A stretch of 64,000 bases of DNA from WJLG01 sp964602485 (GTDB lineage: Bacteria; Patescibacteriota; Patescibacteriia; Patescibacteriales; WJLG01). Where the stretch lies: assembly GCA_964602485.1 (NCBI GenBank), contig CAZRQU010000002.1:1-64000 (forward strand), given 5' to 3'. The notes under the pieces were generated by a model. The model had not been told where the DNA came from. It did no database searches and was given only the letters and a program-made list of their open reading frames with translations. Below, one piece after another: positions 23,201 through 30,488 of the stretch (position 1 is the stretch's first letter; each line of letters begins with the position of its first letter). Position numbers and translations under genes: made by a program.

Positions 23201-23772
23201 CTAATATCAAGAAGATAATAACTCGCAATAATAAGACCATGCTTTTCGTCCGAGCCGAAGATTCATCAGGCGGGACAGAGTTTTTGATATTTCCCAATCT
23301 TTTGGAACAGACCAAAGAATTGTGGGAAGAAGGCAAGGCCGTATTGGTTCAGGGCAAAGTGTCTGATAAGGATCAAGAGATAAAAGTTCTTCCGAACAAG
23401 GCTGTTTTTTTGGACCTTGAGGACATATCCGGATCAATAGCTAAGTTCCAGGCAATAAAGGTAGAGCCAAGAAGAAAGTTTAACGGCAATGGGTATCGTT
23501 ATCAGAATAATGCTCCGGGTCCGGAACCTTTCACCAAGCCCAAACCAGCCATACCTTTAAGAATGATACTCAACGGCACTTTGAACAATGATGAGATGAG
23601 TGCTTTAAAAGAAGTTTTTAACACTAATCCAGGCAGGAGCAAAGTTTACATTAAAGTTACAATGAACGAAAAGCCAAAAATAATGGAAACTGAATTTAGA
23701 GTGGAAAATTCGGAAAAATTAAGGAATATGATAAAAAACGACCTAGGAGACAGAGTGACGATAGTGGACTAA
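20230..23772 (+). CDS. dnaE: DNA polymerase III alpha subunit
   Basis: The replicative polymerase, 1180 residues. The N-terminal PHP domain keeps its metal ligands (VHLHNHTHYSLLDG, AITDHGVMYG, STACLGG, ATNDVHYL), which allows a built-in proofreading exonuclease as in Thermus; no separate epsilon subunit is in the window. The palm has GRGSAAGS and the catalytic PDIDTDFAD. The fingers region (VALYRPGPMEWIPDY, YQEQVMQMA, GYGFNRSHAACYA), the helix-hairpin-helix part and the C-terminal OB fold (ILVQGKVSD-like) follow. The length and domain order are normal for DnaE1. It is transcribed alone, and its stop overlaps a candidate promoter for the next gene. Confidence 0.97.
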   Translation: MSFVHLHNHTHYSLLDGLTKLDEMVGIAKEQGSPAVAITDHGVMYGVVEFYQECKKQGVKPIIGVELYLASDLRKKDSSEDRENRHILLLAKNNTGYKNLIKLVSIAHLEGFYYKPRIDWETLGQYHEGIICSTACLGGEIPHLIMAGKIDKAEKRAREYNDLFGQGNFYLEIQNHPHLEHQDEVNEALKKMSKKLNIPLVATNDVHYLTKEDKEAQDILLCLQNKKKKEDEDRMNMMESDFSMRPNQEMIKAFSDVPEAVENTLKIAEKCNVELDLGNTQLPYFEVPQGFDEFSYLEHLSKEGFKKRYGKSYEEADQEKKERLDYEISVIRKMGWPSYFLIVADFINWAKDQGIVVGPGRGSAAGSFVCYLIGITNLDPLEYDLLFERFLNPERISMPDIDTDFADARRDEVIKYTEDKYGKDHVSQIITFGTMAARASVRDVGRVLGASYDYCDKIAKEIPMFSSIQQALDTATDFKQIYDNESEAKRIIDHALRLEGVSRHASTHACGVLITKEPLQEYTPLQYASSSDKSVVSQYSLHPVEDLGLLKMDFLGLKNLTIMESAINIIKKTKGDDINIENIPLDNQQAYKLFQDGETTGVFQFESSGMKRYLRELKPTQFEDIIAMVALYRPGPMEWIPDYIAGKHGTKKPKYLHPKLQPILDKTYGVAIYQEQVMQMARDLAGFTMGEADVLRKAVGKKIADLLAKQKEKFIEGCVKNGIAKKLAEEIFSFIEPFAGYGFNRSHAACYALIGYQTAYLKAHYPAEFMAALLTADEQNTDRVAIEIEECRNMGIEVAPPDINESFASFTVVKQEEGYDSDYIRFGLNAIKNVGEHIVETMIKERKDNGRYKDIFDLLERVVDRDMNKKSLESLIKCGALDKFGERGMLLGNLETLLNFNKEISKAKESKQSSLFADAPGIDMPAQIKLEETYTSSDQENLAWERELLGLYISKHPFSDYKDQLRGKVIPVVELDRHINEETANVAAIITNIKKIITRNNKTMLFVRAEDSSGGTEFLIFPNLLEQTKELWEEGKAVLVQGKVSDKDQEIKVLPNKAVFLDLEDISGSIAKFQAIKVEPRRKFNGNGYRYQNNAPGPEPFTKPKPAIPLRMILNGTLNNDEMSALKEVFNTNPGRSKVYIKVTMNEKPKIMETEFRVENSEKLRNMIKNDLGDRVTIVD

Positions 23773-23793
23773 AAGTTTTAAATCCAGTATAAT
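23765..23793 (+). promoter_or_regulatory. Candidate promoter overlapping the dnaE stop
   Basis: TGGACT (23765-23770), 17-base spacer, TATAAT (23788-23793). A stem AAAGATCA/TGATCTTT (23824-23867) with an inner GGC/GCC lies in the resulting leader and may terminate dnaE transcripts or fold in the leader. Confidence 0.4.
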
Positions 23794-23883
23794 AATAGTC
23801 AGACATAATAATATTTCTCATACAAAGATCAATATCTTTTTTAAGGCCAAGTAAAGCCGTGATCTTTTGTTTGATCCTCAAAT

Positions 23884-26269
23884 ATGACAGCAAATGAAAA
23901 AAATAAATCCAAGAAGAAAAAGGCCGGTTCAGGCGCTTTAAAAAAAACCAAGATAAACGTCAGGATCGTGGGAGAGGATTTCAATTTTGAAGAAGAAAAT
24001 AATGGCAAAATAGAGCAAGGCAGTGAGAAAGAGGAACAAAAGATAGAAATAAGAACTCCTGGAAACGAAGCATCTAAAAAGGAGGAAGAGGTGGAAGAAA
24101 AAAAGAAAGAAAAGGAAGTAGTAGAGGAAGAGGTGGAAGAAAAAGAAGAAAAGCCAAAAAGAAAAAGGATAAGTATAGGCAATATCTTAAAAAAGGAAGA
24201 GAAAGAAGAAGAGCAGGTGGAAAAAGAAGCTGAACCAGCAAGTAAAGAACAGGTAGAGGAGCCGGTAAAAGAAAAGGAAGAAAAAAAAGAGGAAGAAGAA
24301 AAAAAAGAATTGCCTGTAAAACAAAAGAAGGGCATATTGAGATTAAAAGCATCTCAGGGCATTAAAAAGGAACCAGATCCAATACCGGAGCCGGCAAAGA
24401 AAGGATCTGAAGAAGAGAAAAAACAACCAGAGCCCAAGGTCGACAAAACCGAAGATGAGATCAGAAAAAAGATCAAAGAGATAAAACTTACCGCCGGCTT
24501 CAAGGAAGATGATGAGGTCGATATCAGGGATGATGGACATGGCGGGGTTATAGTAACGCCTAAGGGCGGCAAAATGGGCAAGAAATTCTTTTCTTTTTTC
24601 AAGGGCAAGCGTCGAGAGAAGACGAAAGAGGAGATAATAGAAAGTCACAGCAAAAAGAGCTTCTTGAAGAAAATAGGCGCTGAGAATACTGATGTCAAAG
24701 AAGAACAGCTCCCAAAAGAAGAAAATAAAGAAAAAAAGGAGAAGAAAAAGATCATCTCAATGGCTTCACCCGACCCAGATCATCGGCCGGATACAGAGCA
24801 GGGTTCCTCGACAGATCCTTCAGGCTCCGCTCANNNNNNNNNNNNNNNNNNNNNNNNNNNNNNNNNNNNNNNNNNNNNNNNNNNNNNNNNNNNNNNNNNN
24901 NNNNNNNNNNNNNNNNNNNNNNNNNNNNNNNNNGGACAAGTCCTTCGACTCCGCTCAGGACAAGTCCTTCGACTCCGCTCAGGACAAGTCCTTCGACTCC
25001 GCTCAGGACAAGGAGATAAAGTTCAAAAAGATAAAGATGTTCAAAAAGAGGTCTGACAAGGAGGATGTGGAAAAAGAAAAGCCTTTAAAGAAAAGGGAAC
25101 AAAAAGACAGTGAAAAAGAAGAAGATGTTCCACCAAGACCTAAATCCATTGGTCTTTACAGGAAGATATCGTTCTTTTTCATATTTTTGACCATTCTTTT
25201 GATAGCAGGTGTATTCTTTTTAATGTTCGTAAGTATGACCATTACGGTCACGCCCAAGTCAGAGACCATAAACGAAAAATTAATAACCAATGTTTTTGAC
25301 GAGGACAAAAATAAGCGTTCTAGTTTTGCCAAAGAAGCCGTTCCTGGAGAAGTAGTTCAGATCGATGTTGCCGATGAGCAAAGTTTCAAGGCTACCGGAG
25401 CCGAAATTATCAGCCAAGAGATAAAAGGAGAAGTAAGAATAATAAACGAGTATAATTACAGCCAGCCTTTAGTGGCTTCCACTAGACTGCTAACCCCCGA
25501 CGATAAGCTTTTCCGCATCAAAGAGACCGTTACTATTCCGGCTGGTGGAGAGGTTAAAGTAGCAGTTAGAGCTGAAGAACCTTCTGAAGAGATGGCTGTT
25601 GCGCCTACCAGGTTCACTATTCCGGGATTGCCGGCTTTCCAGCAGGATAAGATATATGCCGTGAATGACGATAAGTTCATTTACGAGACTCAAGTAAGAA
25701 AATACGTCCAGCAGACCGACATAGACCAAGGCTTGGCTACCTTGAAAGGATCTCTGAAAGAAAAAGTGGAAAGACAATATGGAAAAGAATATAAAGGCAA
25801 TGATAATGTCATATATGAGATAGATAAGAATTCCATGGAAGTGGATCTAAGCGCCAAGGTTAATGATGAAGCGGATCAGTTTGATATCAGAATAAGTTCA
25901 CTGGTGAATATCGTGGCCTTCAAGACGGATTCTATCAAGGATCTGGCCAAGGAAAAATTGATCTCTGTCATACCGAACAGCAAGAAGCTGGTGTCTATTA
26001 AAGAGGACGAAATGGAATATTCCTTAAGCAATTATAATTTTGATCAAGGCGTGGCTACTGTGGAAGTATCTTTTTCAGCAGAAACGTCTTTGGATGAGAC
26101 CAAAGGCTTAATAGATAAGAAGAAGTTGGTCGGCTTGAATGAGGATCAAATAGTGAAATTCTTGGAGTCGGAAGAGAAATTTGATGATTTCCAAATAGAA
26201 TTTTTTCCATCCTTTATCAGAAAAGCTCCTCAATTAGTGGATAGAATAAAAGTTCAGATATCAAAATAG
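23884..26269 (+). CDS. Lys/Glu-rich membrane protein interrupted by an assembly gap
   Basis: The frame starts at 23884 and is read to 24833; after 100 N's the gene resumes at 24934 in a different frame, which means nothing because the gap length is unknown. The N-terminal ~300 residues are a disordered run of Lys and Glu. A 24-base tandem repeat (encoding DKSFDSAQ) adjoins the gap. After it come a basic stretch, one membrane helix (GLYRKISFFFIFLTILLIAGVFF) and ~370 extracytoplasmic residues with beta-rich domains (TITVTPKSETINEKL; TPDDKLFRIKETVTIPAGGEVKVAV). I recall similar Patescibacteria proteins annotated as baseplate J-like, but cannot confirm it. It is probably a large envelope protein. 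Confidence 0.7.
24834..24933. other. Assembly gap (100 N)
   Basis: Exactly 100 N's, the conventional filler for a gap of unknown size. The flanks carry the 24-base repeat (or a degenerate copy on the left, ending GGCTCCGCTCA), so repeat collapse probably caused it. Confidence 0.99.
24934..25012 (+). repeat. 24-bp in-frame tandem repeat
   Basis: Three perfect copies of a 24-base unit (ggacaagtcc, then ttcgactccgctca) plus a partial copy, encoding DKSFDSAQ each time. It is far richer in GC than its surroundings. The CTTCGACTCCGCTCAGGACAAG-type word is one I remember from dispersed repeats in unrelated genomes. Confidence 0.9.
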
Positions 26270-26271
26270 TC

Positions 26272-26306
26272 GAAAAGGGGATATTCATTGATATCTCCTT
26301 TTTTAA
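26272..26306 (+). terminator. Rho-independent terminator
   Basis: AAAAGG-GATAT pairs with ATATC-CCTTTT, followed by T's. Confidence 0.8.
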
Positions 26307-26330
26307 AAAATATTATTCATTTAAAAACAT

Positions 26331-27383
26331 ATGGCACAATTCGATCCAGACAAAAAACCCACAACAGTGAATATATCTATCACTACCATACTCCGGGTGC
26401 TTTTGATACTTTTTGTTCTTTATTTTGTTTATTTGATAGGTGATATATTGGCTATATTGTTCGTATCCCTTATTTTGGCCAGCTTGATCACCCCCTGGGT
26501 GGAGTGGATGCAAAAGAAACGAATACCTAGAGGGGTGGGGGTGATAACCATATATCTTATGTTATTTGCTATAGTTGGTTTAGTTATATATTTGATGATA
26601 CCGCCCATATCCGAGCAGGTTACCGAGTTTTCCAAGAACTATCCGCAATACGTTGAAAAAGCGGTCACCGGTTTGGATTTCTTCAAGGAAAAGGCCGAAA
26701 CCGGCGGATATCTCAAGGATTTTGAGCAGGGAGTGAAAAGTTTGACCACTGACCTGGAAGGAGCGATAGGTAGTGTGTTTACCACTGTTTCCAGTATATT
26801 CGGCGGCATAATCTCTATGTTGCTGGTATTGGTGATAACTTTTTATATGGTCACGGAGGAGAATGCCATGAAAAAGATAATTTGGTCAGTGGTACCGGAA
26901 AGACATCAGCCTTATATAATCCAATTATTGTCTCGAATGCAGAAGAAGACGGCTTTGTGGTTGCGCGGGCAGATAATCCTGTCCGTAATAATGTTCGTGG
27001 TTACCTATGTCGGCTTATTGGTTTTAGGTGTGAAATACGCTCTGGTCTTATCTTTAATAGCGGCTTTGACCGAGTTTATTCCATATCTTGGGCCGATCAT
27101 CGCGGCCGTGCCGGCGATATTCATCGCCTTTGTGCAATCGCCTTTGTTGGCTTTGTTCGTATTGATACTTTATTATGTGATCCAGCTGGTCGAGAGCAAT
27201 ATTATAGTTCCGAAATTGATGCATAAAGTGGTTGGTTTGAATCCTATAATCATTATAGTGGTCTTGCTTGTTGGTTTTAAGATATATGGTGTGGTTGGAG
27301 CTATTTTGGCCATCCCGGTAGCCACAGCCGTGACAGTATTCATTAAGGACATGTTCGAAAGAAAGAAAGTAGCTGAAAACTAG
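26331..27383 (+). CDS. AI-2E/TerC-type family permease (PF01594-like)
   Basis: A 350-residue polytopic membrane protein of the AI-2E transporter (YdiK/TqsA) family. Two helices near the N-terminus (about 27-55) and a third near 60-85 are followed by the family's extracytoplasmic helical segment (about 90-150). Then come TFYMV at the start of the second half, LALVLSLIAALTEFIPYLGPIIAAVPA (conserved EFIPYLGP box) and GLNPIIIIVVLLVGFKIYGVVGAILAIPVA. Members export varied small molecules or act as Na+/H+ antiporters; the substrate is unknown. It converges on a minus-strand gene across a shared terminator. Confidence 0.9.
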   Translation: MAQFDPDKKPTTVNISITTILRVLLILFVLYFVYLIGDILAILFVSLILASLITPWVEWMQKKRIPRGVGVITIYLMLFAIVGLVIYLMIPPISEQVTEFSKNYPQYVEKAVTGLDFFKEKAETGGYLKDFEQGVKSLTTDLEGAIGSVFTTVSSIFGGIISMLLVLVITFYMVTEENAMKKIIWSVVPERHQPYIIQLLSRMQKKTALWLRGQIILSVIMFVVTYVGLLVLGVKYALVLSLIAALTEFIPYLGPIIAAVPAIFIAFVQSPLLALFVLILYYVIQLVESNIIVPKLMHKVVGLNPIIIIVVLLVGFKIYGVVGAILAIPVATAVTVFIKDMFERKKVAEN

Positions 27384-27413
27384 GATCGTTGAGTTTAAAT
27401 ATCAAAAGAGAAT

Positions 27414-27449
27414 AAAAGGCCACAGATCTTTGATCCGTGGCCTTTTTAT
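27414..27449. terminator. Bidirectional terminator
   Basis: AAAAGGCCAC-GATC pairs with GATC-GTGGCCTTTTT between converging genes. Confidence 0.85.
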
Positions 27450-27473
27450 CCATAAAAAAAGAGACCGCTATTG

Positions 27474-27839
27474 TTACGGTCTCGGTCTGTTCATATCTTC
27501 CAAAAGATAGGGAAGGCCTTCTATATGCCACATGGCACAAAAAGTACGAAAGTCGCATCTTTCTTTTTCGCTTGCTTTTTCATAGTTTTTGGCTAATTTG
27601 CAAAGTTCACCGAACTCTCTTTGTATTTGAGATAACCTGCTCCTGGCCTTGTCTAGCTTAGCTTTTTTTCTTTCTGCAAACTCGTTGCTGGTCGGAGACT
27701 TGGTTGAAGTGATCACATTTTTTACTCCGTTATAGACCAGGTCCACAGCTCCGGCACTTATAACTATGAACAAGAGAAAAAAACCTGAGAAAGCCAAGAA
27801 TAAAACTATGGCGATAAAAGATCTTTCAGCTTTGCACAT
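27474..27839 (-). CDS. Small membrane-anchored hypothetical protein
   Basis: A 121-residue protein. The start is set at the second of two ATGs because GGAGG lies about 6 bases before it; the first (27851) overlaps that ribosome site. One N-terminal helix (about 8-33) is followed by a basic coiled-coil-like segment (ERKKAKLDKARSRLSQIQREFGEL) and a C-terminal part with three Cys. It has its own promoter (27875-27903) and terminator. No family is recognised. Confidence 0.65.
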   Translation of the reverse strand: MCKAERSFIAIVLFLAFSGFFLLFIVISAGAVDLVYNGVKNVITSTKSPTSNEFAERKKAKLDKARSRLSQIQREFGELCKLAKNYEKASEKERCDFRTFCAMWHIEGLPYLLEDMNRPRP

Positions 27840-27874
27840 GTATGCCTCCATTTAGGTAAAATGTTCAATGTTAT

Positions 27875-27903
27875 TTATTAACATATTTTTAAATAAATGT
27901 CAA
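27875..27903 (-). promoter_or_regulatory. Promoter of the small membrane protein gene
   Basis: On the minus strand: TTGACA (27898-27903), 17-base spacer, TAATAA (27875-27880). Confidence 0.6.
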
Positions 27904-27924
27904 TTAAAGTTTTTGGCGATATTT

Positions 27925-27953
27925 TTGACAAAGATAATTTTTTAGCTTATAAT
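27925..27953 (+). promoter_or_regulatory. Strong promoter upstream of tRNA-Leu
   Basis: TTGACA (27925-27930), 17-base spacer, TATAAT (27948-27953): a consensus sigma70 promoter, about 120 bases before the tRNA. Confidence 0.8.
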
Positions 27954-28077
27954 ACTTTTAGGTTCTGATCTCAGGCCATTTTTTTGTTAAAATAGTTTGT
28001 AGTAAGAGTTGGAGCTAAAAGGTCAAAAGATCAAAAATATTTGTAATTCGTGTTTTGATATTTGCAGTTTGTTTTAG

Positions 28078-28161
28078 GGGCATGTGGCGGAACTGGTAGA
28101 CGCGTACGACTCAAAATCGTATGGGCGCAAGCCCATGAGGGTTCGATTCCCTCCTTGCCCA
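28078..28161 (+). tRNA. tRNA-Leu (anticodon CAA)
   Basis: An 84-base class II tRNA. The acceptor GGGCATG pairs with CTTGCCC with one T-T mismatch at the sixth pair. It has TGGCGGAACTGGTAGACGC in the D region, the anticodon stem TACGA/TCGTA with loop CTCAAAA (CAA at 34-36), a long variable arm TGGGCGCAAGCCCA and the T-arm GGGTTCGATTCCC. CCA is not encoded. It decodes UUG. It is followed by a terminator, and its last bases recur 223 bases downstream. Confidence 0.95.
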
Positions 28162-28170
28162 CATCAGAAA
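28146..28170 (+). repeat. Direct repeat, copy 1 (tRNA-Leu 3' end)
   Basis: A 25-base sequence starting ATTCCCTCCTTGCCC, from the T-arm through the tRNA end to AGAAA. Copy 2 at 28369-28393 is identical; the copies are 223 bases apart. This resembles att sites left by tRNA-targeting integrases. Confidence 0.85.
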
Positions 28171-28199
28171 AAAACCACCTTTATGGTGGTTTTTTTCTG
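28164..28199 (+). terminator. tRNA-Leu terminator
   Basis: TCAGAAAAAAACCACC pairs with GGTGGTTTTTTTCTGA around TTTAT; the stem has a T run within its 3' arm. Confidence 0.85.
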
Positions 28200-28205
28200 A
28201 TATTT

Positions 28206-28227
28206 GGATACGAGCAGGGAATCGAAC
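28206..28227 (-). other. Inverted tRNA T-arm/acceptor fragment
   Basis: Read on the minus strand this gives GTTCGATTCCC, identical to the T-loop and 3' T-stem of the nearby tRNA-Leu, and continues TGCTCGTATCC as a different acceptor 3' strand. No body of a tRNA precedes it on that strand. Confidence 0.5.
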
Positions 28228-28368
28228 TGGTTGGCGAGCGAAACGATGTCTGCGAGGGAACGAGCAGGCAGAAGTTGAGCGACGAATAATGCGACCAAGT
28301 GGGAGCATTATTTGGCAACCCTGGACAAGTGAGCGAGGCGCAATTTCGGCGCCGAGCGAAGGCGACAA

Positions 28369-28393
28369 ATTCCCTCCTTGCCCACATCAGAAA
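28369..28393 (+). repeat. Direct repeat, copy 2 (duplicated tRNA 3' end)
   Basis: Identical over 25 bases to 28146-28170, but preceded by GGCGACAA rather than tRNA sequence, so only the tRNA end was duplicated. Confidence 0.85.
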
Positions 28394-28470
28394 GATCACT
28401 CCAAAACCGGAGTGATCTTTGTATTTAAAAACCGTTCAAGCAAGGAAATTATTCTTGTTTGAACGGTTGT
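28391..28470. terminator. Two hairpins between the tRNA region and pyrC
   Basis: AAAGATCACTCC/GGAGTGATCTTT (28391-28418) has good stems in both directions. AACCGTTCAAGCAAG pairs with CTTG-TTGAACGGTT (28428-28469) and, on the minus strand, is followed by T's, making it the pyrC terminator. Confidence 0.8.
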
Positions 28471-28472
28471 TG

Positions 28473-29507
28473 TCATACCAATTGCCAGGAGAGTGTCTGG
28501 CCGGCGCGAAAAGGAACTATGCCTCCGATCTGTCCAGGAACCACCCAGTCCTTCTTTTCCAATGTGATAGTTCCTTCATTGGGGGGTAGTCCATAGAATT
28601 CAGCGCCGAAGCGGGAGGTAAAATCCTCCAATTTGTCCAGAGCACCGGCTTTTTCAAAGACTTCGGTCAGCACTTGAGGCAAAACAGGGGCGGAATAGAT
28701 CCCGCAAGCGCCTCGCAATCCTTCTTTCTTGTCTCGTGGGTGCGGAGCACTATCCGATCCCAAGAAGAACTTGCGGTCTCCGTTGGTGGCCGCCTCTATG
28801 ATCGCCTTTCTGTCATTGTAGGTTTTGGGTACCGGCATGCACATATTGTGAGGCTGGATGCCGTTGCCAATGACATCGTTCAAGGTCAAGCAGAGATGAT
28901 GGGCGGTAATAGTTCCCACCACGTTGTCGGGAGCCAAACTAACAGCAGTGATCGCTTCCCGGGTGGATGTATGCTCAAAGACCACTTTCAGTTTTGGGTA
29001 ACGATCCACCAAATTAAGGAAGGTGAGAATGAAATCTTTTTCGCGTTCCGTTACCAGCGAACCTTGATCATCCACTTCGCCATGAATACAAAGGGGCATA
29101 CCCATATCTTGCATGGCTTGAAAAGTCTCGGAAACCACTCTGCCTTCGAAGTCACGTAATCCTTGGTCTGAATTCGTGGTTGTCCCCAAAGGATACACCT
29201 TTCCGGCCATGGCGCCGGCAAAGAATATCTTTTCTATCATATCAGGAGTGGTATCATCCCTGATCTCGGCTGTCATAAGTGGCTGAAAAGGGGTTTTTTC
29301 CGATGTGTCCTGCAGAGCATTTTTTATTTCTTGCCTGTAAGCGCGGACATCGTCGGCAGTTAACACGGCCCGGGGTCGGATATTGGGCATAACCACTGCT
29401 CGGCTGGCATATTTGATCGTTTGAGGCAGAACTGTTTGCAAAATTTCCTTGGTCCGAAGATGACAATGCATATCGTCAAACCGCCGCAAAACAAGTTTTT
29501 CATCCAT
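28473..29507 (-). CDS. pyrC: Dihydroorotase, class II
   Basis: PyrC closes carbamoyl-aspartate to dihydroorotate in pyrimidine synthesis. The 344 residues match the class II (E. coli-like) form: RRFDDMHCHLR with the metal-binding HxH, RAVVMPNIRPRAVLTADDVRAYRQEI, and AGKVYPLGTTTNSDQGL with the Lys expected to be carbamylated. Metal His residues also occur in CIHGE and VFEHTS, and GSDSAPHP provides the catalytic Asp. AGGAGG lies before the ATG, and a terminator follows. It is a single-gene unit. ATA codons are fewer than in most genes of the window. Confidence 0.93.
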   Translation of the reverse strand: MDEKLVLRRFDDMHCHLRTKEILQTVLPQTIKYASRAVVMPNIRPRAVLTADDVRAYRQEIKNALQDTSEKTPFQPLMTAEIRDDTTPDMIEKIFFAGAMAGKVYPLGTTTNSDQGLRDFEGRVVSETFQAMQDMGMPLCIHGEVDDQGSLVTEREKDFILTFLNLVDRYPKLKVVFEHTSTREAITAVSLAPDNVVGTITAHHLCLTLNDVIGNGIQPHNMCMPVPKTYNDRKAIIEAATNGDRKFFLGSDSAPHPRDKKEGLRGACGIYSAPVLPQVLTEVFEKAGALDKLEDFTSRFGAEFYGLPPNEGTITLEKKDWVVPGQIGGIVPFRAGQTLSWQLV

Positions 29508-29597
29508 ATATTCCTCCTGTTTTGGTTATTGTGTTGTCTAAGAGCAATTAGAGGATATTAACATATATTTTGTCAAATTGCAATCGGGTGCTCATTT

Positions 29598-29625
29598 TGT
29601 CAAAAAGCCGGAAATACGCTATAAT
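29598..29625 (+). promoter_or_regulatory. parAB promoter
   Basis: TTGTCA (29598-29603), 16-base spacer, TATAAT (29620-29625), 37 bases before the parA start. Confidence 0.65.
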
Positions 29626-29661
29626 TATTAATAGAGACTTAAATCTCACCACCTTTTATAT

Positions 29662-30435
29662 ATGGGCAAGATAATATCATTGGTAAATCAGAAGGGAGGA
29701 GTCGGCAAAACCACCACAGCCATTAATTTGGGGGCCTTTTTGGCGCATCTAGGGAAACATGTACTTTTGGTTGATATCGATCCGCAAGGGAACGCCACTT
29801 CCGGTATTGGCGTTGAACCTAAAGAATTACCTCATGGACTCTACGAGGCTATTATAGACCAAAAGGATATATTTGATGTTATAAAAAGAACGGCTCACGA
29901 TAAATATCGTTTGGCTCCGGCCACCCCGGCCTTAGCCGGGGCCGGGATAGAGCTTGTAGAGATGCCGGACAGGGAATTTAGACTAATGAATCTCCTGCAT
30001 CGAGTTAAAGATGAGTATGATTATATCCTTATAGATGCTCCGCCTTCTTTAGGGCTTTTGACCATCAATAGTCTAGTGGCGGCTGACGAAGTATTGATAC
30101 CTATTCAAAGCGAGTACTATGCTTTGGAAGGATTAAGTAGTTTGCTTCAGACCATTAGTTTGGTGCAAGGCAACCTGAAGCCGGAATTGGGCATAATGGG
30201 AGCAGTGATAACCATGTTCGACAAAAGGAATTCTCTCTCTGATTCCGTTATGAAAGAACTTTATCAATATTTCCCAAACAGGGTCTTTCGTTCCGTAATA
30301 CCTCGCAATGTCCGTTTGGCAGAAGCTCCATCTTTTGGAAGATCCATACTTCATTATGATAAAGGATCCAAAGGAGCTAAAGCCTATGAGCGCTTAGCCA
30401 GAGAAATAATAGACCTTGAAAACAACCCATATTAA
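29662..30435 (+). CDS. parA: Chromosome-partitioning ATPase ParA/Soj
   Basis: ParA ATPases bind DNA nonspecifically and move ParB-bound origins. The 257 residues have the deviant Walker A KGGVGKTT (11-18), the LLVDIDPQGNATSG block, the Walker B-like YDYILIDAPPSLGLLTINSL and a PIQSEYYALEGL motif, all typical of Soj. It is a chromosomal-type ParA without an N-terminal helix-turn-helix. parB follows 48 bases downstream across a short AT repeat. In many bacteria this pair lies near the replication origin; dnaA is not in the window. Confidence 0.95.
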   Translation: MGKIISLVNQKGGVGKTTTAINLGAFLAHLGKHVLLVDIDPQGNATSGIGVEPKELPHGLYEAIIDQKDIFDVIKRTAHDKYRLAPATPALAGAGIELVEMPDREFRLMNLLHRVKDEYDYILIDAPPSLGLLTINSLVAADEVLIPIQSEYYALEGLSSLLQTISLVQGNLKPELGIMGAVITMFDKRNSLSDSVMKELYQYFPNRVFRSVIPRNVRLAEAPSFGRSILHYDKGSKGAKAYERLAREIIDLENNPY

Positions 30436-30436
30436 T

Positions 30437-30488
30437 AAGTAATTTGTGATTTGCTTATCTGCAATTTGCAATTTGATCGAAATATGCC
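30437..30488 (+). repeat. AT-rich dispersed repeat upstream of parB
   Basis: It contains GCAATTTGCAATTTGATCG followed by AAATATGCC, which includes the parB start codon. The minus-strand sequence before the kinase gene (about 40810-40830) is the same over this core. Confidence 0.7.

Larger units (their letters stand above)
28162..28472. other. tRNA-flanking insertion-like segment
   Basis: A 311-base gene-free stretch. It begins with a terminator (28164-28199), then an inverted T-arm-like fragment (28206-28227) and about 140 bases with unusually high GC and repeated GAGCGA words. Next is a second copy of the tRNA 3' end (28369-28393), and finally two more hairpins before pyrC. The composition suggests foreign origin. 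Confidence 0.6.

Noticed and set aside
24692..24833. A second long frame running into the gap
   Set aside because: It is an out-of-phase reading of the Lys/Glu-rich gene; the frame change across the N's only reflects the arbitrary gap length.
28062..28289. Protein-coding frame across the tRNA region
   Set aside because: It overlaps the tRNA-Leu gene and its terminator completely and has no ribosome site or family pattern.
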